The translations under genes were made by a program, and so were the position numbers. 64,000 bases of DNA from Blautia wexlerae. GTDB lineage: Bacteria; Bacillota; Clostridia; Lachnospirales; Lachnospiraceae. Positions 17,649 to 25,501 of the stretch are shown here, piece by piece. The stretch spans positions 296,605 to 360,604 of the forward strand of contig NZ_JAAIMY010000001.1 in the NCBI RefSeq assembly GCF_013300825.1, in the 5' to 3' direction. A model generated the notes under the pieces. It searched no databases, was not told the origin of the DNA, and saw nothing but the letters and a program-made list of their open reading frames with translations. Every line of letters begins with the position of its first letter. The stretch's first letter is position 1.

Positions 17649-17978
17649 TTATGCACCACAATGGCACTGGAAAGTGTCACATCTTGTATCGGAAGATGCA
17701 TGTGCATTGGAGCCGTCTACCTGAATGGAGGATGCTGTACATTTGCAGTTGTCATTATAGGTACAGTTGTGGGCTTTGCAGTCAATCTGGATTTTGTCGC
17801 AGCCGCAGCCATCTGTGTAGCTGTCTTTCATGGAACTGTCGGTTCTCTCTCGGAAACTGCCACAGCTTGTCTCATTTGCAGAGGTGGCATTTTCACCTGT
17901 CACGTCAATATCACCTTTTGAACAGAGCTGTTCTTTGTTGTAAACACAGGTCATTGCTGAACATTTAAGAATTGTCAT
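17649..17978 (-). CDS. DUF1540 protein with two Cys-rich repeats
   Basis: Small 109-aa cytosolic protein with two copies of the DUF1540 pattern (Cys, Cys-x-YN, Cys, then I-x-V-x-G...A, T-x-C-x-F), one at about residues 5-42 and one at 65-105, and a Cys-x-Cys-Gly end. The regular cysteine spacing suggests metal binding, but the function of the family is unknown; members are frequent in spore-forming Clostridia. AGGAGG lies 8 nt upstream of the ATG. It is a lone minus-strand gene between two essential plus-strand operons, with a TTCAATATTGAA palindrome (18012-18023) in its upstream region. Confidence 0.85.
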   Translation of the reverse strand: MTILKCSAMTCVYNKEQLCSKGDIDVTGENATSANETSCGSFRERTDSSMKDSYTDGCGCDKIQIDCKAHNCTYNDNCKCTASSIQVDGSNAHASSDTRCDTFQCHCGA

Positions 17979-18117
17979 AGTGTTATCCTCCTGGAAAATC
18001 TGAGATAACCATTCAATATTGAACAGTTACATTGAATAAGTTTCGGAGATAGGATGTGCAGTTTGGGAGGAAATATACATGAGGTCTGAAAAAAATTAAA
18101 GAAAATGCAAAAAGTAC

Positions 18118-18146
18118 TTGACGTAGCAGACTGAACATGGTATCTT
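18118..18146 (+). promoter_or_regulatory. Promoter of the infC-rpmI-rplT operon
   Basis: TTGACG at 18118-18123, 17-bp spacer, TATCTT at 18141-18146. It fires into a leader of about 250 nt. Confidence 0.7.
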
Positions 18147-18149
18147 ATA

Positions 18150-18402
18150 CAAGTACGTAAGAAAACAAAGCAGAGTTCCACTCTCACCTCAGCGCATTTG
18201 ATTTAGCGGCTTGGGTTTATATTGCACAGAGAAGACTGGTATTTAAGGCTGACAGGAATAAGGAGATTGTTCCAGCGGATCAGGAAGAAAAGATATCAGC
18301 AGTGTGATAACGGAGTGTGGATTTTGTCCACGCTTTTTTTATGTAAATGAGGGCGACGAGAAGTCATTAGAATCTATCTAACAGGTATGGAGGTGCACTA
18401 CA
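18150..18402 (+). ncRNA. infC operon leader with attenuator (L20/IF3 leader type)
   Basis: Untranslated leader between the promoter and infC. It contains G/C-rich pairing segments and closes with a terminator at 18314-18340. In Firmicutes the infC-rpmI-rplT leader is bound by ribosomal protein L20, which mimics its rRNA site and promotes attenuation; position and layout fit, but I cannot fold it here. Confidence 0.65.
18314..18340 (+). terminator. Attenuator terminator in the infC leader
   Basis: The stem AGTGTGGA/TCCACGCT (18314-18321 with 18327-18334, one G-U pair), a 5-nt loop and seven T. It lies about 60 bp before infC, so read-through must be controlled. Confidence 0.85.
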
Positions 18403-18909
18403 ATTAGCAATTTAATGATTAACGAACAGATCAGAGACAAAGAGGTACGCTTAATCGGTTCGGACGGAGAACAGCTTGGAATCATGTCCGCGAAAGAAGC
18501 AATGTTCAAAGCTCAGGAGGCAGGGCTTGACCTGGTAAAAATTGCCCCGCAGGCGAAACCGCCGGTATGTAAGATCATCGATTATGGTAAATACCGTTAT
18601 GAGCTTGCAAGAAAAGAAAAAGAAGCCAAGAAGAAGCAGAAGACCATCGATGTCAAAGAAGTGCGACTTTCTCCAAACATTGATACCAATGACCTGAATA
18701 CGAAAGTCAACGCCGCCAGAAAGTTCCTCTCCAAGGGTGACAGAGTAAAGGTAACATTACGTTTCCGTGGACGAGAAATGGCACATATGGCAAGCAGCAG
18801 ACATGTACTCGATGATTTTGCAAAACAGCTTGCAGACGTGGCAACAGTGGAGAAGGCACCGAAGGTTGAAGGCAGAAGCATGACCATGTTTTTAACGGAA
18901 AAACGTTAA
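18403..18909 (+). CDS. infC: Translation initiation factor IF-3, probable AUU start
   Basis: Binds the 30S subunit and checks start-codon pairing. The N domain has the [14 protein letters not shown] motif, and the linker and C domain ([29 protein letters not shown]) follow. I set the start at ATT 18403 because GGAGGTG (18389-18395) is 7 nt before it and 19 nt before the first ATG (18415). An AUU start is the known basis of IF-3 autoregulation in enterobacteria. If the ATG is used, the protein is four residues shorter (164 aa). Confidence 0.93.
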   Translation: MSNLMINEQIRDKEVRLIGSDGEQLGIMSAKEAMFKAQEAGLDLVKIAPQAKPPVCKIIDYGKYRYELARKEKEAKKKQKTIDVKEVRLSPNIDTNDLNTKVNAARKFLSKGDRVKVTLRFRGREMAHMASSRHVLDDFAKQLADVATVEKAPKVEGRSMTMFLTEKR

Positions 18910-18944
18910 ATATAATAGAGATACAGTTTAAGGAGGAATTAACA

Positions 18945-19142
18945 ATGCCAAAAATTAAAACTTGCAGAGCAGCAGCAAAGCGTTTCAAAAAAACAGGTAC
19001 AGGAAAATTAGTAAGAAATAAAGCTTATAAGAGCCATATCTTAACAAAGAAATCTCAGAAGAGAAAAAGAAATCTGAGAAAATCTACTGTTGTTGATGCT
19101 ACTAATGTTAAGAGCATGAAGAAAGCATTACCGTATTTATAA
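18945..19142 (+). CDS. rpmI: 50S ribosomal protein L35
   Basis: Very basic 65-aa ribosomal protein with the family start [20 protein letters not shown] and end in [15 protein letters not shown] precedes the ATG. It is 35 bp after infC, the universal order. Confidence 0.98.
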   Translation: MPKIKTCRAAAKRFKKTGTGKLVRNKAYKSHILTKKSQKRKRNLRKSTVVDATNVKSMKKALPYL

Positions 19143-19189
19143 GAAGCATTCATCATTTGAAGATAGACGTACAGGAGGAAATTTAAGAA

Positions 19190-19546
19190 ATGGCAAGAAT
19201 TAAAGGCGGATTAAACGCAAAGAAAAAACATAATCGTACATTAAAACTGGCAAAAGGTTACAGAGGAGCCCGTTCCAAACAGTATAGAGTTGCTAAGCAG
19301 TCTGTAATGAGAGCACTTACAAGCTCCTACGCAGGAAGAAAACAGAAAAAACGTCAGTTCAGACAGCTCTGGATCGCACGTATCAATGCAGCAGCAAGAA
19401 TGAACGGATTATCCTACAGCAAACTGATGCACGGACTGAAAGTTGCAAACATCGACATCAACAGAAAGATGCTTGCTGAACTTGCAGTGAACGATGCAGA
19501 AGGATTTGCAGCACTTGCTGAGATCGCTAAAAAAGCAATCGCATAA
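19190..19546 (+). CDS. rplT: 50S ribosomal protein L20
   Basis: 118-aa basic protein, early 50S assembly factor, with the family start [20 protein letters not shown] and [13 protein letters not shown]. Its C-terminal domain is the part that binds leader RNA in autoregulation of this operon. AGGAGG upstream; last gene before a strong terminator. Confidence 0.98.
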   Translation: MARIKGGLNAKKKHNRTLKLAKGYRGARSKQYRVAKQSVMRALTSSYAGRKQKKRQFRQLWIARINAAARMNGLSYSKLMHGLKVANIDINRKMLAELAVNDAEGFAALAEIAKKAIA

Positions 19547-19597
19547 TTGGCGATTTTAGAGAGATATAAGATTTGATAAATTAAATCAGAATTTTGA

Positions 19598-19640
19598 GGT
19601 ACACATAGAAATTGTTACGGTTTCTGTGTGTACCTTTTTT
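19598..19640 (+). terminator. Terminator after rplT
   Basis: 14-bp stem (19598-19611 with 19621-19634, one G-U pair), 9-nt loop and a six-T run. Confidence 0.9.
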
Positions 19641-19735
19641 GATGTATTTTTCGATGAATGGGATAAAATTGCGTGTGCGGTGCGGTCAAGTGTCCATGAA
19701 AGACGGAAAAATCTTAAATTTCCATAAAGTTTTTC

Positions 19736-19764
19736 TTGCATGGTCAAATATATGGTGATATAAT
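19736..19764 (+). promoter_or_regulatory. Promoter of the liv operon
   Basis: TTGCAT at 19736-19741, exactly 17 bp, TATAAT at 19759-19764. The start near 19771 gives a leader of about 210 nt ahead of livK. Confidence 0.75.
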
Positions 19765-19770
19765 TCAAAA

Positions 19771-19981
19771 CAGCAACATATTAAAGTGTCAGTGGAAGCC
19801 AAAGCCGGCTGGGAACCCAGTTGGCTTTTTGTTACTTTTCAGTTCCTCTACATAATAAATGAACTTGCGGAATTTAGCACATCAAAAATGATGTACCAGG
19901 TGGAATGAATGGTAACGGAAGCTAACCTTATGAGCCGTAAGAGGGACGAAAGGACTGACAAAATATAAGGAGGATTTTATT
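19771..19981 (+). promoter_or_regulatory. Structured leader of livK with an internal terminator
   Basis: About 210 nt, with a terminator-like hairpin (19802-19830) some 30 nt after the predicted start, a second hairpin ACATCA/TGATGT (19879-19894 region), and further short pairing near the G-rich segment before the SD. It does not match a T-box or any riboswitch I know. Two tiny reading frames (at 19859 and 19907) are not rich in Leu, Ile or Val codons. Confidence 0.45.
19802..19830 (+). terminator. Hairpin terminator inside the livK leader
   Basis: AAGCCGGCTGGG and CCCAGTTGGCTT pair (19802-19813 with 19816-19827, two G-U pairs) followed by TTTTT. An upstream AAGCCAA can pair with the same 3' arm, giving an alternative fold. 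Confidence 0.7.
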
Positions 19982-21136
19982 ATGAAAAACCTGAAAAAAA
20001 TCATCAGTGTTACTGCGGCAGCAGCAATGGTAATGTCAACAGTTGCACCTGTATCTGTATTTGCAGACGATGCTACATTTAAGATCGGTGGAATCGGACC
20101 TGTAACCGGAGCAGCAGCAATCTATGGACAGGCTGTAAAGAATGCAACAGAGCTTGCAATCAATGAAGTAAACGAAGACGGCGGAATCAACGGATATCAG
20201 GTAGAGTTCAAATTTGAAGATGATGAAAACGATGCTGAGAAAACCCTGAACGCTTACAACGCATTAAAAGACTGGGGAATGAACATCCTGGTTGGTACAG
20301 TTACTTCCACACCTTGTGTAGCTGTAGCAAATGAAACAGCAGCAGACAATATGTTCCAGCTTACTCCATCCGGATCTGCAACAGAGTGTGTTGCTAATCC
20401 GAACGTATTCCGTGTATGCTTCTCTGACCCGAACCAGGGTACTGCAGCAGCTCAGTACATTGGAGAGCATAAACTTGCTACAAAAGTAGCTATTATCTAC
20501 GATAGCTCTGATGTATATTCATCAGGTATCACACAGAACTTCACAGCAGAAGCAGCTAATCAGGGTATTGAAATCGTATCTTCCGAAGCATTCACTGCTG
20601 ATAACAATAAAGACTTCTCCGTACAGCTTCAGAAAGCAAAAGACGGTGGTGCTGAATTAGTATTCCTTCCGATTTATTATACAGAAGCTTCCCTGATCCT
20701 TGCACAGGCAGACAGCATGGGATTTGAAACTAAATTCTTCGGATGCGACGGTATGGACGGTATCCTTGGTGTAGAAAACTTTGATACATCTCTTGCAGAG
20801 GGGCTGATGCTTCTTACACCATTTGCAGCAGATTCTACAGATGAGAAAACCCAGAACTTTGTAAAAGCATACAAAGATGCTTACAAAGACACACCAAACC
20901 AGTTCGCAGCAGATGCTTATGATGCAGTATACGCAGTCAAAGCAGCAGCAGAAAAAGAAGATGTAAAAGCAGACATGGATGTTGCAGATATCTGTGCAGC
21001 ACTTGAAAAAGGCATGACCGAGATCACACTTGAAGGTGTTACAGGTGACGAGATCACATGGACAGAAGACGGTGAGCCGAACAAAGCTCCGAAAGCTGTA
21101 GAAATCAAAGATGGTGCTTACGCAGCAATGGAATAA
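19982..21136 (+). CDS. livK: Branched-chain amino acid ABC transporter, substrate-binding protein
   Basis: Extracellular solute receptor of the Leu/Ile/Val family (type I periplasmic-binding fold), delivering substrate to LivHM. A signal peptide covers residues 1-28 with an AxA-like site (VFADD), and the mature part starts FKIGGIGPVTG, the family motif. No lipobox cysteine is present, which is odd for a binding protein of a single-membrane cell. The mature protein is acidic. First gene of the five-gene operon; a stable hairpin follows it. Confidence 0.93.
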   Translation: MKNLKKIISVTAAAAMVMSTVAPVSVFADDATFKIGGIGPVTGAAAIYGQAVKNATELAINEVNEDGGINGYQVEFKFEDDENDAEKTLNAYNALKDWGMNILVGTVTSTPCVAVANETAADNMFQLTPSGSATECVANPNVFRVCFSDPNQGTAAAQYIGEHKLATKVAIIYDSSDVYSSGITQNFTAEAANQGIEIVSSEAFTADNNKDFSVQLQKAKDGGAELVFLPIYYTEASLILAQADSMGFETKFFGCDGMDGILGVENFDTSLAEGLMLLTPFAADSTDEKTQNFVKAYKDAYKDTPNQFAADAYDAVYAVKAAAEKEDVKADMDVADICAALEKGMTEITLEGVTGDEITWTEDGEPNKAPKAVEIKDGAYAAME

Positions 21137-21212
21137 TGAAATTGAAATAACTGAAAAGATTTCATAAGAAATAAAATGCGATTGTTCCTGGAGTGGACAA
21201 TGGTTGCATGCC

Positions 21213-21247
21213 AACGGGGCTGTCTGAATTATGCAGACAGCCCTGTT
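21213..21247 (+). promoter_or_regulatory. Stem-loop between livK and livH
   Basis: 14-bp stem (21213-21226 with 21234-21247, one G-U pair) and 7-nt loop without a T run. Such hairpins after binding-protein genes usually stabilise the upstream mRNA and raise its yield over the permease genes. Confidence 0.7.
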
Positions 21248-21384
21248 GCCTAATACGTTATTACATTAATGCGTTAATGACAGATTTACTTTTGGCAAAA
21301 TAAACAAGACAGATTTCGCTAAAGGCAAATCTGCCAGTTTTACACACAATAAAATTATTTAAATATAAGAAAGGAAAGACTTCT

Positions 21385-22272
21385 ATGAGTAGTTTTATAT
21401 CATATCTTATCAGTGGTATCAGCCTCGGAAGTGTATATGCGATCATCGCCCTTGGTTATACCATGGTATACGGAATCGCTAAAATGCTGAACTTCGCTCA
21501 TGGAGATGTTATCATGGTCGGCTCTTATGTAGTTTATGTCGCAGTCAGCGGCATGGGATTAAATCCGATTTTAGCCATCCTGCTGTCCATTATCATCTGT
21601 ACACTCATGGGCGTTGTGATCGAAGGCGTTGCGTATCGACCACTGCGTAATGCAGCTTCACCTCTGGCTGTTCTGATCACAGCAATTGGTGTCAGCTACC
21701 TGCTTCAGAACGTGGCCCTTCTGATCTGGGGAGCAGATACCAAATCATTCAGTAACGTGATCAGTCTTCCATCCCTGAAACTTGCAGGTGGTTCTATCGT
21801 GATCACTGGTGTAACCATCGTAACCATTATCGGTGGTATCCTGATCATGGCAGGTCTGATGCTCTTTATCAGCAAGACAAAAACAGGACAGGCAATGCTT
21901 GCCGTATCTGAGGATAAAGGCGCTGCCCAGTTAATGGGTATTAACGTAAACAAAACAATCTCCATTACTTTTGCGATCGGTTCCGGACTTGCAGCAATCG
22001 CAGGTGTGCTTCTCTGCTCTGCATACCCGTCTTTGACACCATATACAGGTGCTATGCCTGGTATCAAAGCATTCGTTGCAGCTGTATTTGGCGGTATCGG
22101 ATCTATCCCGGGAGCCTTTATCGGAGGTGTTGTTCTGGGTATCCTGGAGATTTTTGGTAAGGCATATATCTCTTCACAGATGGCAGATGCCATTGTATTC
22201 GGTGTTCTGATCGTGGTTCTGGTTGTGAAACCTACCGGTATTCTTGGTAAGAACATTCAGGAGAAAGTGTGA
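21385..22272 (+). CDS. livH: Branched-chain amino acid ABC transporter permease LivH
   Basis: Membrane subunit with about eight hydrophobic helices; the start ISGISLGSVYAIIALGYTMVYG and the motif MLNFAHGDVIMVG are characteristic of LivH, and the EAA-like loop is near the C terminus. 295 aa, normal. AAAGGAAA precedes the ATG. The 248-bp gap before it contains the livK stem-loop and no other gene. It forms the translocation pore with LivM. Confidence 0.95.
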   Translation: MSSFISYLISGISLGSVYAIIALGYTMVYGIAKMLNFAHGDVIMVGSYVVYVAVSGMGLNPILAILLSIIICTLMGVVIEGVAYRPLRNAASPLAVLITAIGVSYLLQNVALLIWGADTKSFSNVISLPSLKLAGGSIVITGVTIVTIIGGILIMAGLMLFISKTKTGQAMLAVSEDKGAAQLMGINVNKTISITFAIGSGLAAIAGVLLCSAYPSLTPYTGAMPGIKAFVAAVFGGIGSIPGAFIGGVVLGILEIFGKAYISSQMADAIVFGVLIVVLVVKPTGILGKNIQEKV

Positions 22273-22282
22273 GGTGGCAGAC

Positions 22283-23338
22283 ATGGAAAAGAAGAAATTA
22301 AACAAAACAACAAAAAGCAATCTCATTACATACGGAATGGTTCTTGCAGCATATCTGATCGTACAGGGAATGATCGCAGGGAATCTGCTTTCCAACCTGA
22401 TGCAGGGTCTGTTGGTGCCTCTTTGTGTATATATTATCCTGGCACTTTCTCTGAACCTGACGGTTGGTATCCTGGGTGAGTTAAGCCTTGGCCATGCCGG
22501 ATTTATGTGTATCGGTGCTTTCACCAGTGCAGCATTTACAAAGGCAACTATGGATACATTTACAAATGCAGGACTTCGTTTCTTCGTTGCTCTGATCATC
22601 GGAGCTGTATGTGCAGGTATCTTTGGATTCCTGATCGGTATTCCTGTACTTCGTCTGAAAGGTGACTACCTTGCTATCGTAACACTGGCATTTGGTGAGA
22701 TCATTAAAAATATCATCAATGTACTTTATGTGGGAATCGACAGTAACGGAATCCATTTTTCCATGAAAGATCAGATGTCTCTTGGAATGGAGCCTGGTGG
22801 GAAAATGCTCATCAGTGGTGCCATGGGTATCACAGGTACACCGAGACAGTCAACTTTCACCATAGGTGTGGTTCTGATCCTGGTTACTTTATTCGTAGTT
22901 CTGAATCTGATTAATTCCAGAGACGGACGTGCGATCATGGCAATCCGTGATAACCGTATTGCAGCGGAATCTATTGGTATTGATATCACAAAATATAAAC
23001 TGAAAGCATTTGCAATCTCAGCAGCATTAGCCGGTATCGGCGGTGTGCTTTATGCTCATAATCTTGCAACTTTAACAGCACTTCCGAAGAACTTCGGTTA
23101 TAACATGTCCATTATGTTCCTGGTATTCGTAGTTCTCGGTGGAATTGGAAATATGCGTGGTTCTATTATTGCGGCAGTGATTCTGAACCTTCTTCCGGAG
23201 CTTCTGCGTGGACTCAGTGATTACCGTATGCTGTTCTATGCAATCGTGCTGATCGTAATGATGCTGATCAACTGGGCACCTAAGGCAATCGAGATGAGAG
23301 AGCGTCTTTTCAGTAAATTTAAGAAAAAGGAGGCATAA
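22283..23338 (+). CDS. livM: Branched-chain amino acid ABC transporter permease LivM
   Basis: Second membrane subunit of the LIV-type importer. Motifs LGELSLGHAGFMCIGAF and the loop GRAIMAIRDNRIAAESIGI match LivM. I chose ATG 22283, which has GAGGTGG 5 nt upstream; a GTG-started frame from 22244 overlaps livH without its own site. 351 aa, about nine to ten helices. The livH-livM gap is 10 bp. Confidence 0.95.
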   Translation: MEKKKLNKTTKSNLITYGMVLAAYLIVQGMIAGNLLSNLMQGLLVPLCVYIILALSLNLTVGILGELSLGHAGFMCIGAFTSAAFTKATMDTFTNAGLRFFVALIIGAVCAGIFGFLIGIPVLRLKGDYLAIVTLAFGEIIKNIINVLYVGIDSNGIHFSMKDQMSLGMEPGGKMLISGAMGITGTPRQSTFTIGVVLILVTLFVVLNLINSRDGRAIMAIRDNRIAAESIGIDITKYKLKAFAISAALAGIGGVLYAHNLATLTALPKNFGYNMSIMFLVFVVLGGIGNMRGSIIAAVILNLLPELLRGLSDYRMLFYAIVLIVMMLINWAPKAIEMRERLFSKFKKKEA

Positions 23339-23341
23339 GCT

Positions 23342-24100
23342 ATGGCATTGCTGGAAGTAAATCATTTAAATATTTCATTCGGCGGTCTTCATGCAGTGGA
23401 TGATTTCCATGTCTCCATCGAGAAAGGACAGCTTTATGGTCTGATCGGTCCGAATGGTGCCGGTAAGACTACAATCTTTAACCTTCTTACAGGTGTGTAT
23501 AAGCCGGACGAGGGAATCATCAATCTGGACGGACAGGATATCACCGGAAAGAGTACCATTGATATCAACAAGGCGGGAATCGCCAGAACATTCCAGAATA
23601 TCCGTCTGTTTCATCAGATGAGTGTGCTGGACAATGTAAAAGCAGGACTTCACAATCATGATAAATACAGCCTTTTTACAAGTATTGTACATACTCCGAA
23701 ATACTTTAAGGTTGAGAAAACCATGAATGAGGAAGCAATGAAGCTTCTTAAAGTGTTTGATCTGGACAAAGAGGCAGATATCCTTGCATCCAACCTTCCT
23801 TATGGTAAACAGAGAAAGCTGGAGATTGCCAGAGCACTGGCAACAAAGCCGAAGCTTCTTCTTCTGGATGAGCCGGCTGCAGGTATGAACCCCAATGAAA
23901 CTGAGGAACTGATGGATACCATCCGTTTTGTTCGTGATAACTTTGATATGACCATTCTTCTGATCGAGCATGATATGAAGCTGGTTTCAGGTATCTGTGA
24001 GGAGCTGACTGTACTGAACTTCGGTCATGTTCTGAGACAGGGCAAGACTTCAGATGTGCTCCATGATCCGGAAGTTATCAAGGCATATCTTGGAGAATAG
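23342..24100 (+). CDS. livG: Branched-chain amino acid ABC transporter ATPase LivG
   Basis: Cytosolic nucleotide-binding subunit. Walker A GPNGAGKTT at about residues 37-45; the signature region is degenerate (LPYGKQRKLEIARAL), as is typical of LivG; Walker B LLLLDEPAAGMNP; H-loop EHDM. 252 aa. The AGGAGG site overlaps the end of livM, three bases apart, which suggests coupling. Confidence 0.96.
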   Translation: MALLEVNHLNISFGGLHAVDDFHVSIEKGQLYGLIGPNGAGKTTIFNLLTGVYKPDEGIINLDGQDITGKSTIDINKAGIARTFQNIRLFHQMSVLDNVKAGLHNHDKYSLFTSIVHTPKYFKVEKTMNEEAMKLLKVFDLDKEADILASNLPYGKQRKLEIARALATKPKLLLLDEPAAGMNPNETEELMDTIRFVRDNFDMTILLIEHDMKLVSGICEELTVLNFGHVLRQGKTSDVLHDPEVIKAYLGE

Positions 24101-24112
24101 GAGGAGAGACAG

Positions 24113-24823
24113 ATGGCATTACTGGAAGTACAGGACATACAGGTTTATTATGGAATGATTCAGGCATTGAAGGGTGTTTCTTTCTCTGTAAATGAAGGTG
24201 AAGTTATTGCTCTGATCGGTGCCAATGGTGCCGGTAAGACTACTACTCTGCATACAGTGACAGGGCTTCTTCGTGCAAAATCAGGACATATTATTTATGA
24301 CGGACAGGACATCACAAAGGTTCCGCCTCACAAGATCGTAACAATGGGTATGGCACATGTTCCGGAAGGAAGACGTGTGTTTGCAAATATGACTGTTCTT
24401 CAGAATCTGAAGATGGGTGCTTTTACAAGATCTGATAAAAATGAGATTGATGCGACCATTGAGAAAGTATATAAACGTTTTCCGCGTCTGAAGGAACGTC
24501 AGAATCAGACTGCAGGTACCTTAAGTGGTGGTGAGCAGCAGATGCTCGCCATGGGACGTGCGCTGATGAGCCAGCCGAAGATTATTCTGATGGACGAGCC
24601 GTCCATGGGCCTTTCACCGATCTTTGTAAATGAGATTTTTGATATCATTAAAGAGGTAAGTGAGAGTGGCACAACGGTTCTTCTGGTTGAGCAGAATGCG
24701 AAGAAGGCTCTTTCTATCGCTGACAGAGCTTATGTCCTTGAGACCGGAAGGATTACACTGGAAGGCAAGGCAAGTGATCTTCTTCATGATGAATCTGTTC
24801 AGAAAGCTTATCTTGGAGAGTAA
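24113..24823 (+). CDS. livF: Branched-chain amino acid ABC transporter ATPase LivF
   Basis: Second nucleotide-binding subunit. Walker A GANGAGKTT, signature LSGGEQQMLAMGRAL, Walker B IILMDEPSMGLSP and the LivF-typical MAHVPEGRRVF. 236 aa, normal. It starts 12 bp after livG with GGAGGAGAG upstream. Confidence 0.96.
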   Translation: MALLEVQDIQVYYGMIQALKGVSFSVNEGEVIALIGANGAGKTTTLHTVTGLLRAKSGHIIYDGQDITKVPPHKIVTMGMAHVPEGRRVFANMTVLQNLKMGAFTRSDKNEIDATIEKVYKRFPRLKERQNQTAGTLSGGEQQMLAMGRALMSQPKIILMDEPSMGLSPIFVNEIFDIIKEVSESGTTVLLVEQNAKKALSIADRAYVLETGRITLEGKASDLLHDESVQKAYLGE

Positions 24824-24837
24824 ACAGGAGGGATTTT

Positions 24838-25461
24838 ATGGAGAATTTTGTAATTACCATTGCGAGACAGTATGGAAGTGGCGGACGTACCGTCGGTAAG
24901 ATGCTGGCAGAGAAACTGGGAGTTTCTTTCTATGACAAGCAGATCATTCAGATGGCTTCTGATGAGAGCGGGATTGATGTGAAGCTTTTTGGACAGGTGG
25001 AGGAAGGCTCCAGTGTGAAGGCATCTCTGTTTAATAAGACAGGGTTATATAAAGGAGATCTGATCGCACCGGATCAGAAGGGATTCGTTTCTGATGAGAA
25101 TATTTTTAATTATCAGGCGAAGATTGCAACGGATCTGGCAGAGAAGGAATCCTGTGTGATCGTTGGGCGTTGTGTGAATTATGTGTTTAAGGACAGACCG
25201 AATACTTTGCGGGTGTTTGTTCATGCACCCTGGGAGTTTCGTGTGGAGAAGTCCAGAGAGAAGATCAGCGGCAGTGATGAGGAGATTGAGAAGTTTCTTC
25301 GCAAAGATGATAAGAGAAAGCAGGATTATTATCGCAAATTTGCCGGTGGGGACTGGAGTGATGCGACGAATTATGATCTGTGTCTGAATGCAGGAAAGCT
25401 TGGATTTGAGAAGTGTGTGGATGCGATTTTGGCGCAGATGAACGTTATGGGAATTAAATGA
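24838..25461 (+). CDS. Cytidylate-kinase-like family protein
   Basis: 207-aa P-loop kinase-like protein of the family often called cytidylate kinase-like (AAA_33-type). The start is FVITIARQYGSGGRTVGKML, with the P-loop in the form GSGGRT, followed by FYDKQIIQMAS and CVIVGRCVNYVF. It differs from true Cmk, and its substrate is unknown. It follows livF by 14 bp with AGGAGG and precedes a terminator, so it is the last gene of the liv operon, though no functional link is evident. Confidence 0.8.
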   Translation: MENFVITIARQYGSGGRTVGKMLAEKLGVSFYDKQIIQMASDESGIDVKLFGQVEEGSSVKASLFNKTGLYKGDLIAPDQKGFVSDENIFNYQAKIATDLAEKESCVIVGRCVNYVFKDRPNTLRVFVHAPWEFRVEKSREKISGSDEEIEKFLRKDDKRKQDYYRKFAGGDWSDATNYDLCLNAGKLGFEKCVDAILAQMNVMGIK

Positions 25462-25463
25462 TG

Positions 25464-25498
25464 AAAAGGGCAGTCTCTCTTTGGAGGCTGCCTTTTTT
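25464..25498 (+). terminator. Terminator after the liv operon, probably two-way
   Basis: The core stem GGCAGTCTC/GAGGCTGCC (25469-25477 with 25484-25492, one G-U pair) flanked by A and T runs on both sides. It sits between two convergent genes and can serve both strands. Confidence 0.85.
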
Positions 25499-25501
25499 AG
25501 C

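Noticed and set aside
19771..19981. T-box riboswitch in the livK leader
   Set aside because: No TGGNACCGCG box and no specifier-loop layout could be found.
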